Program-made: the position numbers and the translations under genes
The notes under the pieces: model-generated
Told to the model about the DNA's origin: nothing
Database searches by the model: none
What the model saw: only the letters and a program-made list of their open reading frames with translations
NCBI RefSeq assembly: GCF_000761445.1
Contig: NZ_KN196470.1
Span: forward strand, 105,373-169,372
Reading direction: 5' to 3'
Length of the DNA: 64,000 nucleotides
Origin: Oleiagrimonas soli
GTDB taxonomy: Bacteria; Pseudomonadota; Gammaproteobacteria; Xanthomonadales; Rhodanobacteraceae
Shown: one piece after another, positions 11,434 through 19,883 of the stretch
Numbering within the stretch: the stretch's first letter is position 1
Layout: each line of letters opens with the position of its first letter

Positions 11434-13224
11434 ATGCCCCAAACGCGCTCGTTCCTGCTCCTGGCGCTGGCCTTCGTCGGCTACCTGCTGTGGACCCAGT
11501 GGCAACACGACTACCACACGCCGGCAACGCCCGCGCCCGCCGCGGCTGCGTCCAGTGCATCCGCCGCGACGCCTTCCTCGTCCGACCTCGACGCCAGCGT
11601 CCCCAGCGTGGACGGCGCGCCCGCCGCGTCCGCGACATCGGCGGCGCCGACCTCCGCGTCCGGCGTGCCCAGCGCGCCGCAGCAGCACATACAGGCCGCG
11701 ACGGCGAAGACCCCGGCCGACACGCATGGCCCGCTGGTCACCGTGACCACCGACGTGCTGCGTCTGACCATCGACAGCCGCGGCGGCAGCATCATCCGCA
11801 GCGCGATGCTGAAGTATCCGGCGAAGCTGAAGTCGAAGGACTCGGTGCAGCTGTTCAGCGACAGCGCAAGCCATTTCTTCGTCGCCCAGAGCGGCCTGCT
11901 CAGCCGCGACGGCGCCGCGCCCGATCAGCGCGCGATGTTCCACGCCGCGCAGGACAGCTACACCCTGCAGCCCGGCCAGAAAACGCTGAACGTCGACCTC
12001 ACCTGGACCGACGCCAGCGGCGTGAAAGTGGTCAAGCGCTACACCTTCACCCGCGGCAGCTATGTGGTGGGTCTGGACCAGCAGGTCGACAACGGCAGCG
12101 CCAAGGCCTGGACCGGCTGGCCGTACCGCCAGCTGCAACGCGTGGTGCCGCCCGAGCCGGTGCATACCAACTTCCTGGCCAAGTGGTCGGACCAGTCGCG
12201 CTACAGCTTCTTCGGTGCGGCCTGGTACGGGCCGGAGGACAAGTTCAACAAGATCAAGTTCGACGACTTCGCCAAGGACGCGCTGAACAAGAAGGTCACC
12301 GGCGGCTGGATGGCGATGGAGCAGCACTACTTCATGGCCGCGTGGTTGCCGCAGGAGAAGAAGGCGCAGCAGTTCAGCACGCACGTCGTCGACGGCAGCA
12401 ACCCGCGCTACCTGATCCGCGAGCTGGGCCCGGGCTTCCAGGTCGCGCCGGGCGCCACCGCCAGCAGCCAGTCGCGTCTGTACGTCGGTCCGAAGCTGCG
12501 CAACGAACTGGGCGGCATCGCGCCGGGTCTGGACCTGTCGGTCGACTACGGCATGTTCACCGTGGTCGCCGCGCCCATGCACATGCTGCTGACCTGGTTC
12601 CACGGTCTGACCGGCAACTGGGGGCTGGCCATCATCCTGGTGGTGCTGCTGATCAACGTGCTGCTGTACAAGCTCAATGCCGCGCAGTACCGCTCGGCGG
12701 CGAAGATGCGCAAGCTCAAGCCGCGCATGGACGCCCTCAAGGAGCGCTACGGCGACGACAAGCAGAAGCTGCAGCAAGCCACGATGGAGATGTATAAGAA
12801 GGAGAAGATCAATCCGGTCGCCGGCTGCTTCCCGTTGCTGGTGCAGATTCCGGTGTTCTTCGCCCTGTACACCGTGCTGCGCGAAAGCGTGGAGCTGCGC
12901 CAGGCGCCGTTCATCGGCTGGATCCACGATCTGTCCGCCGCCGACCCGTACTTCGTGCTGCCGATCCTGTACATGGGCGTGATGCTGCTGACCCAGCGCC
13001 TGATGCCGATGACGGCCAGCATGGACGCCACGCAGGCCAAGATCATGAAGTGGATGCCGGTGATCTACCCGGTGTTCTTCGCCTTCTTCCCGTCCGGCCT
13101 GGTGCTGTACTACCTGGTCAACGGCCTGTGCCGCGTGGCGCAGCAGTGGTGGGTGATGCGCCAGTTCGATGCCGCCGACAACGGCAAGGGCGGCAAAGGC
13201 GGCAAGAAGCTCAAGCCGGCCTGA
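11434..13224 (+). CDS. yidC: Membrane protein insertase YidC
   Basis: Inner-membrane insertase of 596 residues. The N-terminal membrane anchor (about 4-22) is followed by an Ala/Pro/Ser-rich linker, the large periplasmic beta domain (about 95-365), and the conserved Oxa1 core with five membrane segments (from about residue 375; MEMYKKEKINPVAGCFPLLVQIP region). It ends in a basic Lys-rich tail for ribosome contact. The low-complexity linker at 25-90 is longer than in E. coli. Confidence 0.97.
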   Translation: MPQTRSFLLLALAFVGYLLWTQWQHDYHTPATPAPAAAASSASAATPSSSDLDASVPSVDGAPAASATSAAPTSASGVPSAPQQHIQAATAKTPADTHGPLVTVTTDVLRLTIDSRGGSIIRSAMLKYPAKLKSKDSVQLFSDSASHFFVAQSGLLSRDGAAPDQRAMFHAAQDSYTLQPGQKTLNVDLTWTDASGVKVVKRYTFTRGSYVVGLDQQVDNGSAKAWTGWPYRQLQRVVPPEPVHTNFLAKWSDQSRYSFFGAAWYGPEDKFNKIKFDDFAKDALNKKVTGGWMAMEQHYFMAAWLPQEKKAQQFSTHVVDGSNPRYLIRELGPGFQVAPGATASSQSRLYVGPKLRNELGGIAPGLDLSVDYGMFTVVAAPMHMLLTWFHGLTGNWGLAIILVVLLINVLLYKLNAAQYRSAAKMRKLKPRMDALKERYGDDKQKLQQATMEMYKKEKINPVAGCFPLLVQIPVFFALYTVLRESVELRQAPFIGWIHDLSAADPYFVLPILYMGVMLLTQRLMPMTASMDATQAKIMKWMPVIYPVFFAFFPSGLVLYYLVNGLCRVAQQWWVMRQFDAADNGKGGKGGKKLKPA

Positions 13225-13270
13225 TCGCAGCCATGGCGCAGCCGTTCGCGCTGCGCCATGATCGTGCTCC

Positions 13271-14623
13271 GTGAACACCCCGACGCACGCCGACAACGAC
13301 ACCATCGCCGCCATCGCCACCGCGCCCGGCGCGGGCGGCGTCGGCGTGGTGCGGGTGTCCGGTCCGCGCGCGGCGGCCATCGCCGCCACCCTGCTCGGCC
13401 GCGAACCCGAACCGCGCCACGCGCATCTGGCCTCGTTCCGCGAAGACGACGGCGCGCTGATCGATCGCGGCCTGCTGTTGCACTTCCCCGCACCGCATTC
13501 CTACACCGGCGAAGACGTGCTGGAACTGCAGGGCCACGGCAGCCGCGTGCTGCTCGACCTGCTGCTGCGCCGCGTCTGTGCGCTGGGCGCGCGGCTGGCG
13601 CGGCCGGGCGAATTCACCGAACGCGCGTTCCTCAACGGCAAGCTGGACCTGGCCCAGGCCGAGGCCGTCGCCGACCTGATCGCGGCGCGCTCGGAAAGCG
13701 GCGCGCGCGCGGCGCTGCGTTCGCTCGAAGGCGTGTTCTCCGAACGCGTGCAGATGCTGCTGGAAGCGCTGATCGCGCTGCGCGTGCACGTCGAGGCGGC
13801 GATCGACTTTCCCGAGGAAGAGATCGACTTCCTGGCCGACCCAGCCATCGCCGAGCAGATGCGCGAAGTGCGCGCGCAGCTGGACCGTCTGCTCACCGAA
13901 GCCCGCCGCGGCGTGCGTCTCAACGATGGCCTCAGCGTCGCCATCATCGGTCGGCCCAACGTCGGCAAGTCCAGCCTGCTGAACGCGCTGGCCGGCGCCG
14001 AGCGCGCCATCGTCACCGATATCGCCGGCACCACGCGCGACGTGCTGCGCGAGAGTCTGGATCTCGACGGCAGCCACATCGAACTGCTCGACACCGCCGG
14101 TCTGCGCGACAGCGACGATCCGGTCGAGCGCGAAGGCGTGCGCCGTGCGCGCGAACATCTGAGCCGTGCCGATCTGGCGCTGCTGGTCACCGACGAAGCG
14201 CACGCCGTGTCCGATCAGGCGCTGTTCGCCGGCCTGCCCGAGCGCGCGGTGCGCGTGGTCGTCGTCAACAAGATCGACCGCGACGGCCGCGAGCCGCGCC
14301 ACGAAGAACGCACCGACGCGCACTGGCTGTGGCTGTCCGCGCGCAGCGGCGACGGACTCGACGGCCTGCGCCGGCTGCTGCGCCGACAGGCCGGCAGCGA
14401 CATCGAAGGCGCGTTCAGCGCGCGCCGCCGCCACGTGCTGGCGCTGGAAGCGGTCGCCGCGCACTTGGCCGCGGCCGACGAGACCCTGTCCAGCACCCGC
14501 GCCGGCGAACTGGTCGCCGAGGAACTGCGCCAGGCGCAGCGCGCGCTGTCGGAGATCACCGGCGACTACCACGCCGACGATCTGCTGGGCGCGATTTTCG
14601 GATCGTTCTGCATCGGCAAGTAG
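13271..14623 (+). CDS. mnmE: tRNA modification GTPase MnmE
   Basis: GTPase that with MnmG makes cmnm5U34 in tRNA wobble positions. It has 450 residues and a GTG start. The N-terminal tetrahydrofolate-binding domain contains TIAAIATAPGAGGVGVVRVSG. The G domain carries G1 GRPNVGKSSLLNAL, G3 DTAGLR and G4 NKID. The C-terminus is FCIGK with the conserved catalytic cysteine. Its last codons are also the left attachment site of the downstream island. The gene remains intact, as in other elements that use this site. Confidence 0.97.
   Translation: MNTPTHADNDTIAAIATAPGAGGVGVVRVSGPRAAAIAATLLGREPEPRHAHLASFREDDGALIDRGLLLHFPAPHSYTGEDVLELQGHGSRVLLDLLLRRVCALGARLARPGEFTERAFLNGKLDLAQAEAVADLIAARSESGARAALRSLEGVFSERVQMLLEALIALRVHVEAAIDFPEEEIDFLADPAIAEQMREVRAQLDRLLTEARRGVRLNDGLSVAIIGRPNVGKSSLLNALAGAERAIVTDIAGTTRDVLRESLDLDGSHIELLDTAGLRDSDDPVEREGVRRAREHLSRADLALLVTDEAHAVSDQALFAGLPERAVRVVVVNKIDRDGREPRHEERTDAHWLWLSARSGDGLDGLRRLLRRQAGSDIEGAFSARRRHVLALEAVAAHLAAADETLSSTRAGELVAEELRQAQRALSEITGDYHADDLLGAIFGSFCIGK
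14609..14616 (+). repeat. attL: Left attachment-site core (attL) within mnmE
   Basis: TGCATCGG, encoding part of the conserved CIGK end of MnmE, is followed by CAAGTAG. The same 8 bases followed by AAAATGA occur at 21305-21312. The wider match (TGCATCGG-N-AA-N-T) resembles the imperfect direct repeats described for SGI1 at trmE. The core is short, so the exact crossover is an inference. Confidence 0.6.
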
Positions 14624-14627
14624 AAAT

Positions 14628-14697
14628 TTGTCCACAGTTGTCCATCTTTGTCCGTGTATCAAATATAAAGTATTGATTAATATATTTTTTATTGTCC
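14628..14697 (+). repeat. Helically phased TTGTCC repeats next to attL
   Basis: TTGTCC occurs at 14628, 14638 and 14648 with an exact 10-bp period, and again at 14692. They begin 12 bp after the attL core. Repeats spaced by one helical turn are typical of arm-type binding sites for the integrase N-terminal domain. Confidence 0.6.
14666..14678 (-). promoter_or_regulatory. Consensus IHF-binding site in attL
   Basis: On the minus strand AATCAATACTTTA matches WATCAANNNNTTR at every position. It lies between the arm repeats at 14648 and 14692, as would suit DNA bending in an intasome. Confidence 0.5.
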
Positions 14698-14737
14698 ATA
14701 GACTTCCAGGGACATCTAGTGAAAGCTCCCCAATTTT

Positions 14738-14755
14738 GGGACCACCTATGGGACC
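14738..14755 (+). repeat. Left copy of terminal GGGACC repeat
   Basis: GGGACCACCTATGGGACC contains two GGGACC words. It is repeated with one mismatch at 21223-21240, and a 13-bp inverted match to 21219-21231 occurs at 14786-14798, overlapping the region just before the integrase start. These are probably recombinase or directionality-factor sites. Confidence 0.6.
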
Positions 14756-14801
14756 CGCATCTGTGCTAAGTTGAACAAATCAACTGGTGGTCCCGTTTCT
14801 C

Positions 14802-16118
14802 ATGGCAGTTAAAGCGTTCACAGATCGGTATCTAGAAAGTCTTCGAAGCAACCCGAGGACAAAGCGTTACACCGTCTATGAGAAGAGTCCTCGATATGAA
14901 GGGTTCGCCGTCGAGGTCATGCCCACAGGGAGACTTTCGTTCCGGTATCGATACAGAATTCATGGCAAACGGGAGAAGGTCACGATTGGCTTCTACCCCA
15001 ACATGAGTCTTGCGACCGCTAGGCAACGCTACCGCGAGATGGTTGATCTAGTTCATCGGGGTATTTCTCCAGCGGAGGAGAAGAGAAATGCGAAAGCCAG
15101 ATCAGCGAATACGGCAAATTTTGAGGACGTTGCGAAAAGGTGGATAGATGAAATTCTCCGCCCGTCCAACAAAAATTCTCGCCAAGACGAAACGTATTTG
15201 AAGCGAGATATTTTGCCGGTTATCGGCAAGATGGTCCCTTCTGACATCGATCGGACAGCGTTGTGGACATGTATAGAAAAAGTGCGTTCGCGAGGCCATG
15301 GACAAGCCGCGCGCAGGGTTAGAAGCGTGTTGAAGCGAGTATTTGACTATGCATTGAGCCGAGGAATGGTGATAGCGAACCCCGTAGCTGGAATAGACCC
15401 TCAGCATATAGCAGCGGTACGGCATCGTGATCGGGTGTTGACTTCGGAAGAAATTCCCATGTGGTTGCATGCTATTGAGACTAGTAGCATTTCAAAACCT
15501 CAGAAATTAGCGCTACGTCTGCTCCTCTTATTACCGGTGCGCAAAGGGGAGCTGCTAGCGGCTAAGTGGACTGACGTTGATCTCGAAAATCGAGTGTGGG
15601 ATATCCCCAAAGAGAACAGTAAGAATCGGACACCGATACGGCACAGGATGTCGAATCAGGTGACTGCAATCTTTATCGAGCTGCAGGAACTTTCGGCAGG
15701 AAGCGAATGGGTTCTTCCTTCTAGCAAAGGTCATGGCCAAAAGCCATTATCGAGTTCAGCGCTTAACGCAGCGCTTCGGGGTATTAATGGGCTTCCGCCA
15801 GGTATGGTAATCCATGATCTGAGGCGCACGGTTCGCACGTATCTTGCGGAGCTAGGCGTCTCAACCAGTGTAGCCGAGCTTTGCCTGAATCATCGGCCTA
15901 CTGGTGTGGTGGGTGTCTATGATAGATCGGAGTTGCTGGATCAGCGGTACGAAGCCCTTCTGAGATGGGAGAGCCACCTGATTCATATGCTCACGGATTC
16001 TTCTGACGAGTGTTTTGAGCAACGGGAGCTTGACGGAGAGGTCTCACGGATACTGGATAGAGCAAGTAATGACGACAGTCTAAGGCGATACTTATTGAAT
16101 AGGCTTGCGATGAACTAG
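14802..16118 (+). CDS. int: Tyrosine-type integrase of the island
   Basis: Site-specific recombinase of 438 residues from ATG at 14802; an in-frame GTG at 14787 is a less likely start. The N-terminal arm-DNA-binding domain (DUF4102-like, about 5-90; KVTIGFYPNMSLATARQRY) is followed by a SAM-like core-binding domain (about 105-195) and a catalytic domain. The catalytic set is visible: Arg in LLPVRKGEL, Lys in IPKENSKN, HDLRR, His in LNHRP and Tyr in VGVYDRSE. Codon and base composition are AT-rich compared with mnmE. It sits at the left end beside attL, the usual place for an integrase that recombines at mnmE. Confidence 0.93.
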   Translation: MAVKAFTDRYLESLRSNPRTKRYTVYEKSPRYEGFAVEVMPTGRLSFRYRYRIHGKREKVTIGFYPNMSLATARQRYREMVDLVHRGISPAEEKRNAKARSANTANFEDVAKRWIDEILRPSNKNSRQDETYLKRDILPVIGKMVPSDIDRTALWTCIEKVRSRGHGQAARRVRSVLKRVFDYALSRGMVIANPVAGIDPQHIAAVRHRDRVLTSEEIPMWLHAIETSSISKPQKLALRLLLLLPVRKGELLAAKWTDVDLENRVWDIPKENSKNRTPIRHRMSNQVTAIFIELQELSAGSEWVLPSSKGHGQKPLSSSALNAALRGINGLPPGMVIHDLRRTVRTYLAELGVSTSVAELCLNHRPTGVVGVYDRSELLDQRYEALLRWESHLIHMLTDSSDECFEQRELDGEVSRILDRASNDDSLRRYLLNRLAMN

Positions 16119-16142
16119 ACGGGATTGCGTTTCTACACAAGC

Positions 16143-16556
16143 ATGTCAGACAGTTTGAATCCAGCTGAGAGAAGCAGAGTAATGTCCAAGGTCAAATCCA
16201 AGGACACGACTCCGGAAATGCTTGTTCGCCGGCTAGTCCATCGAATGGGATACAGATACAAATTGCATGACAGGCGGTTGCCGGGAAAGCCAGATTTAGT
16301 CTTTCCGAGCCGGAAGAAGCTGATCTTTGTGCATGGCTGTTTTTGGCATCGACATGAAAGTTGCTCGCTCGCGAGACTCCCTAAGTCTCGTAAAGATTTT
16401 TGGTTAGCGAAGCTCGAAGGAAATCGCCAAAGAGACACGAGGCACTGTCGTGAACTCCGGGCTAGTGGATGGGAAATCCTAGTCATTTGGGAGTGTGAAA
16501 CGAAGCTGGATCATGACTTGCTTGCAAAGCGTTTAGATTTATTTTTGAAGGAATAA
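16143..16556 (+). CDS. vsr: Very short patch repair endonuclease (Vsr)
   Basis: Endonuclease that nicks next to T in T:G mismatches produced by deamination of 5-methylcytosine. It has 137 residues from MSDSLNPAERSRVMSKVKSK. Family motifs are clear: the early VMSKVKSKDT, then GKPDLVF with the catalytic aspartate, FVHGCFWH with the metal-site His and stacking aromatic residues, and a C-terminal WEILVIWECE. It lies 24 bp after int and 11 bp before the methyltransferase, so it is part of the restriction-modification operon and protects against mutation at methylated sites. Confidence 0.95.
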   Translation: MSDSLNPAERSRVMSKVKSKDTTPEMLVRRLVHRMGYRYKLHDRRLPGKPDLVFPSRKKLIFVHGCFWHRHESCSLARLPKSRKDFWLAKLEGNRQRDTRHCRELRASGWEILVIWECETKLDHDLLAKRLDLFLKE

Positions 16557-16567
16557 GAGGGGTTGAG

Positions 16568-17782
16568 ATGAAGTCGATAGAATTATTCGCTGGTGCAGGG
16601 GGGCTAGCGATGGGGTGTGAGCTAGCGGGCTTCGAACCACTAGCTGTAGCCGAGTGGGATAAATGGGCGTGTGATACCGTACGAGAGAATCAGAAGCGGG
16701 ATTACCCTTTGGTACGTAACTGGCCTCTCTATGAAGGCGACGTCAGGGACTACGACTGGTCGTCTATAGAATCATCCGTAGATCTAGTGGCCGGAGGCCC
16801 GCCGTGCCAACCGTTCTCAATGGGTGGGAAGCATCGCGCTCACGATGATGGGCGCGATATGTTTCCAGCAACCGTTGATATTGTCCGACAGCTTTGCCCT
16901 AAAGCTTTCATTGTTGAAAATGTCAAAGGGTTGACGCGATCATCATTCGCTAATTATTACCAATATATACTCCTTCAACTCGAATTCCCCGAAGTTGCAA
17001 AGAAAAAGAAAGAGGCATGGTTCGATCATCTACTTCGGCTTCAAGCGGAGAGGACGTCAGGAAGACGTAAGCGAAAATCACTGACATACAACGTAGTACC
17101 GACTCTAGTAAATGCCGCTGACTATGGTGTTCCCCAGAGGCGGGAGAGAGTTTTTATTGTCGGCTTCCGCGCAGATTTAGGTATCGAATGGAATTTCCCC
17201 TCGCCAACGCATAGCCTCGATGCGTTGCTCTATTCGCAATGGGTTACTGGGGATTACTGGGATCGGCATGGTGTTAGTTCAAAGCGGCGTCCGCCTGTTC
17301 CGCAGAAGTATCAAGCGAGAGTCAAAAAGTTGCGATCCTTGGATGTACCACCTCCCGAGTTGCCATGGAAAACGGTTCGGGACGCTTTAGAAGGCCTTCC
17401 AGAGCCCCGTACTGACTCTGCACGTATGATCTCAGATCATAGACTTCAGCCTGGCGCCAAAGTCTATCCAGGTCATACCGGAAGCCCATACGATCTGCCA
17501 GCTAAGACTCTCAAGGCTGGAGATCATGGCGTCCCAGGTGGCGAGAATATGCTTGTCAGGGAAAATGGGACTGTGCGCTACTTTTCAGTGAGAGAGAGCG
17601 CAAGGTTGCAAACTTTCCCAGACGGCTTTAGGTTCCATGGATCGTGGACTGAGACAATGCGCCAGTTAGGCAACGCTGTGCCGGTGTTGCTAGCTCAGCG
17701 GGTTGCCTCGTCTGTCCTAGAGCAACTGGCGCTTTCAGAACTCTCGCACACTAAGAGTTCACGCAACAGGGGTGCGGCATGA
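16568..17782 (+). CDS. Type II DNA (cytosine-5) methyltransferase
   Basis: C5-cytosine methyltransferase of 404 residues protecting host DNA from the neighbouring endonuclease. Motif I is FAGAGGLAMG (7-16), motif IV is GGPPCQPFS with catalytic Cys80, motif VI is ENV (117-119), motif VIII is PQRRERVFIVG (189-199), and motif X is near the C-terminus (MRQLGNAVP). The target-recognition region lies between VIII and X (about 205-350). It overlaps the endonuclease gene by four bases (ATGA). By association with an Eco29kI-like enzyme its target is probably CCGCGG, which is an inference. Confidence 0.95.
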   Translation: MKSIELFAGAGGLAMGCELAGFEPLAVAEWDKWACDTVRENQKRDYPLVRNWPLYEGDVRDYDWSSIESSVDLVAGGPPCQPFSMGGKHRAHDDGRDMFPATVDIVRQLCPKAFIVENVKGLTRSSFANYYQYILLQLEFPEVAKKKKEAWFDHLLRLQAERTSGRRKRKSLTYNVVPTLVNAADYGVPQRRERVFIVGFRADLGIEWNFPSPTHSLDALLYSQWVTGDYWDRHGVSSKRRPPVPQKYQARVKKLRSLDVPPPELPWKTVRDALEGLPEPRTDSARMISDHRLQPGAKVYPGHTGSPYDLPAKTLKAGDHGVPGGENMLVRENGTVRYFSVRESARLQTFPDGFRFHGSWTETMRQLGNAVPVLLAQRVASSVLEQLALSELSHTKSSRNRGAA

Positions 17783-18393
17783 GCAACGTAGTACCGTTCA
17801 ATCCTCTCGATAAATTGGCTCTCGGAGAGAGTGTCGCGGATGCGCTTGAGAAGGCGGAGCTTTACACCCTGTGTTCTATTGAGGCATTTGTGGGAGCCGG
17901 CATATATGCTATCTACTACCATGGTGATTTTGCTCCGTATAAAGCGCTATCTGAGCGTAACCGAAATGGAATAAATTCATTAATCCCAATTTATGTAGGA
18001 AAAGCCATTCCAAAAGGTGGTCGAACAGGAGGGAATCTGAGCAGTCCGCCTGGAAAAGTTCTCTACAAACGTCTTGCAGAACATGCGGATAGCATCCGCT
18101 CAGCAAGCAATCTGAATATAAAAGACTTTAGCTGTAGATTTCTTCTGGTTGAGGATACTTGGATTCCATTGGGCGAAAATCTAGTCATATCAAGATATGT
18201 GCCGTTATGGAACAAAGTGGTTGATGGCTTCGGAAACCACAATCCAGGTAAAGGGCGCCATAAAGGGGTCAGGCCGAGGTGGGATGTTTTGCATCCAGGA
18301 AGGCATTGGGCGGAAAACTTGGAACCACGAAGTGAAACTCAAGAACAAATCGCACAAGAAGTAGTCCAATTTTTATCAAACAATCTGATCTAG
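17779..18393 (+). CDS. Eco29kI-like GIY-YIG restriction endonuclease
   Basis: Type II restriction enzyme of 204 residues with a GIY-YIG nuclease core. Visible elements are GAGIYAIYYHG (Tyr43), PIYVGKA (Tyr72), YKRLAEHAD (Arg98, His102), PLGENLVIS (Glu133) and PLWNKVVDGFGNHNPGKG (Asn145). This is the order and spacing of the Eco29kI catalytic residues (Tyr, Tyr, Arg, His, Glu, Asn). Eco29kI and relatives cut CCGCGG. The start overlaps the methyltransferase stop, so translation is coupled and the methylase is made first. Confidence 0.9.
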   Translation: MSNVVPFNPLDKLALGESVADALEKAELYTLCSIEAFVGAGIYAIYYHGDFAPYKALSERNRNGINSLIPIYVGKAIPKGGRTGGNLSSPPGKVLYKRLAEHADSIRSASNLNIKDFSCRFLLVEDTWIPLGENLVISRYVPLWNKVVDGFGNHNPGKGRHKGVRPRWDVLHPGRHWAENLEPRSETQEQIAQEVVQFLSNNLI

Positions 18394-18456
18394 GTTTCAG
18401 GAGAACGTTCGCTGACTTATTCAACATAGCGCATAGTTGAATTTTGCAATGTGCTA

Positions 18457-18494
18457 AACATTAAGGGCTGACTAGTTAGTCAGCCCTTAATGTT
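18457..18494. terminator. Perfect 38-bp palindrome at the junction of convergent genes
   Basis: An 18-bp inverted repeat (18457-18474 and 18477-18494) has a 2-base centre. It lies between the endonuclease gene and the convergent hypothetical gene and includes the last codons and stop of the latter (stop at 18476-18478). A bidirectional terminator is the simplest reading, although no long U run follows on either strand. Confidence 0.6.
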
Positions 18495-19045
18495 TCTACA
18501 ACAAAAGCAGTATGATCTTTATCTTGCCATTTTACGGAATATTGGATATCGACGTCGCTCCCATCCGCGATCACACTCGCTCTACACATACGAAAGTCAC
18601 CATTCACACTTGAGTGTAATTCGGAAGAATCATTGATTTGGGAAAAAATGATCCCCGATCGTCCTGCAGGAGAGGTTCTGAGCACATTCATGAGGAGATT
18701 GGTTACATGTGGATCAGTGCAGGATGGAAGAGCCTGAGCTGGTTGATTGAATACAGTAAAAGCTATTAACAATAGCCCTGTTGCCGCAAAACCAAATGAT
18801 TTCAGTAACCTATTTTTTACTGGATGTGGGTTCGATTTAGCATGCTCGACCAATGATTTACGTTTAATTATGTAAGCTGGAAATCCTATAATCCAGATTA
18901 GGAGAGAGGCTAACCCCCAGGCTCCGGCGGACATGTTGAATAATCCCGATCTATTTGGATCGTGACCAATTTCATTCCTGCTCGCATCTAGGTATACCCA
19001 TACTGCCGAAGCGCTTACAAGCAAAAGGATAAGCAATCCAGTCAC
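18476..19045 (-). CDS. Hypothetical membrane protein of the island
   Basis: A 189-residue protein not recognised as a known family. Three hydrophobic segments are visible (about 2-18, 40-58 and 84-104), followed by a soluble C-terminal domain with three cysteines, probably outside the cytoplasm (PSCTDPHVTNLLMNVL onward). GTG start with AAGGGGA about 8 bases upstream. The gene is convergent with the endonuclease gene and follows a 49-residue gene with a 50-bp gap. Possible roles include defence accessory or exclusion, but nothing in the sequence decides this. Confidence 0.6.
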   Translation of the reverse strand: MTGLLILLLVSASAVWVYLDASRNEIGHDPNRSGLFNMSAGAWGLASLLIWIIGFPAYIIKRKSLVEHAKSNPHPVKNRLLKSFGFAATGLLLIAFTVFNQPAQALPSCTDPHVTNLLMNVLRTSPAGRSGIIFSQINDSSELHSSVNGDFRMCRASVIADGSDVDIQYSVKWQDKDHTAFVVETLRAD

Positions 19046-19095
19046 GATAATTTCCCCTTCGATAAGATTCTTTGCGGTCGGGTTAAATAAATGAA

Positions 19096-19245
19096 TCAGA
19101 CTTTATGAACTGCTTGAGCTTTATAACCCGGGTTCTGTGATTCAGCTGTACGACGAGCTTCGTCGGGCGTAGAAGCGTGAAGTTCAACTACGAAAGTACC
19201 GCTGCCGCCCCCTGGACGACCCATCTTCACTTGGTAAAGAGCCAT
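19096..19245 (-). CDS. Small hypothetical protein, 49 residues
   Basis: Starts MALYQVKMGRPGGGSG with AAGGA about 6 bases upstream; an in-frame upstream extension of 14 codons lacks this support. The sequence reads like a compact single domain (strand, glycine loop, FVVELHAST, then the helix DEARRTAESQNPGYKAQAV). Same strand as the membrane protein downstream and divergent from the XRE regulator, with which it shares a 147-bp control region. Function unknown. Confidence 0.6.
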   Translation of the reverse strand: MALYQVKMGRPGGGSGTFVVELHASTPDEARRTAESQNPGYKAQAVHKV

Positions 19246-19372
19246 ATCTTTTCCTTCACGAATCCGTAGATAAGAGAAGCCCGACATACATCGCGGGCAA
19301 CGTCAGACGATCAAATACTAAGGATTCCTGAGTATCCGGTCAACCCTGAAGCATTGAGCCTGTAGGCCTCAT

Positions 19373-19385
19373 GTTCTTAGAGAAC
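19373..19385. promoter_or_regulatory. Candidate operator of the XRE regulator
   Basis: GTTCTTAGAGAAC is a palindrome with 5-bp arms ending 7 bp before the regulator start. It is nested inside a larger inverted repeat, GCCTGTAG (19358-19365) and CTACAGGC (19385-19392). The location between divergent genes suggests autoregulation and control of the leftward genes. Confidence 0.5.
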
Positions 19386-19392
19386 TACAGGC

Positions 19393-19710
19393 ATGCCTGG
19401 TCTATCACAGGGTACAAAGCTCGATATAGTCGCTATACGCCTCAAGCAAGCCAGGCTGGCTGCAGGACTGTCGCAGCGGGAGCTAGGGATCATGGCAGGG
19501 TTGGACCCTTCAGGAGCCTCAACCCGAATGAATCAATATGAGCGCGGGAAACATGTTCCGAATGTGGCTATGCTGGCGCAAATAGGACGAGTCCTAAGTA
19601 AACCAGTCGCATACTTTTATACTATGGATGATAGGTTAGCCGAATTTTTAGCTGAATATGAAAAGTTACCAAAAAGCAAGAAGGATAAAATTTTGGAAAT
19701 CATAAGATGA
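19393..19710 (+). CDS. XRE-family helix-turn-helix transcriptional regulator
   Basis: A 105-residue DNA-binding protein. The HTH covers about residues 14-70 (RLKQARLAAGLSQRELGIMAG then NQYERGKHVPNVAMLAQIG) with a short C-terminal helical tail. It could be the island repressor controlling Rep/AlpA functions, or a controller of the restriction genes; position favours the former because no such operator stands before vsr or the methylase. The ribosome-binding site is weak, so it may be translated at low level. Confidence 0.85.
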   Translation: MPGLSQGTKLDIVAIRLKQARLAAGLSQRELGIMAGLDPSGASTRMNQYERGKHVPNVAMLAQIGRVLSKPVAYFYTMDDRLAEFLAEYEKLPKSKKDKILEIIR

Positions 19711-19883
19711 ATATGATCTATTGAAAATCTGATAATCGAAGAAATAATATAAGTATGTTGATACCCTCTCACCTGGATCAATGGTCAAAATCATGGGTAA
19801 CTTAATTCATCTAGCACGATATCTAAAGCATTGAATTAACGAGGAAATAAATTATTCATTGTAGTAATTTTGTGGACCCCTAA

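Noticed and set aside
14787..14801. GTG start for the integrase
   Set aside because: The added residues MVPFL come from the GGTGGTCCCGTTT inverted repeat and are probably non-coding; ATG at 14802 is preferred.
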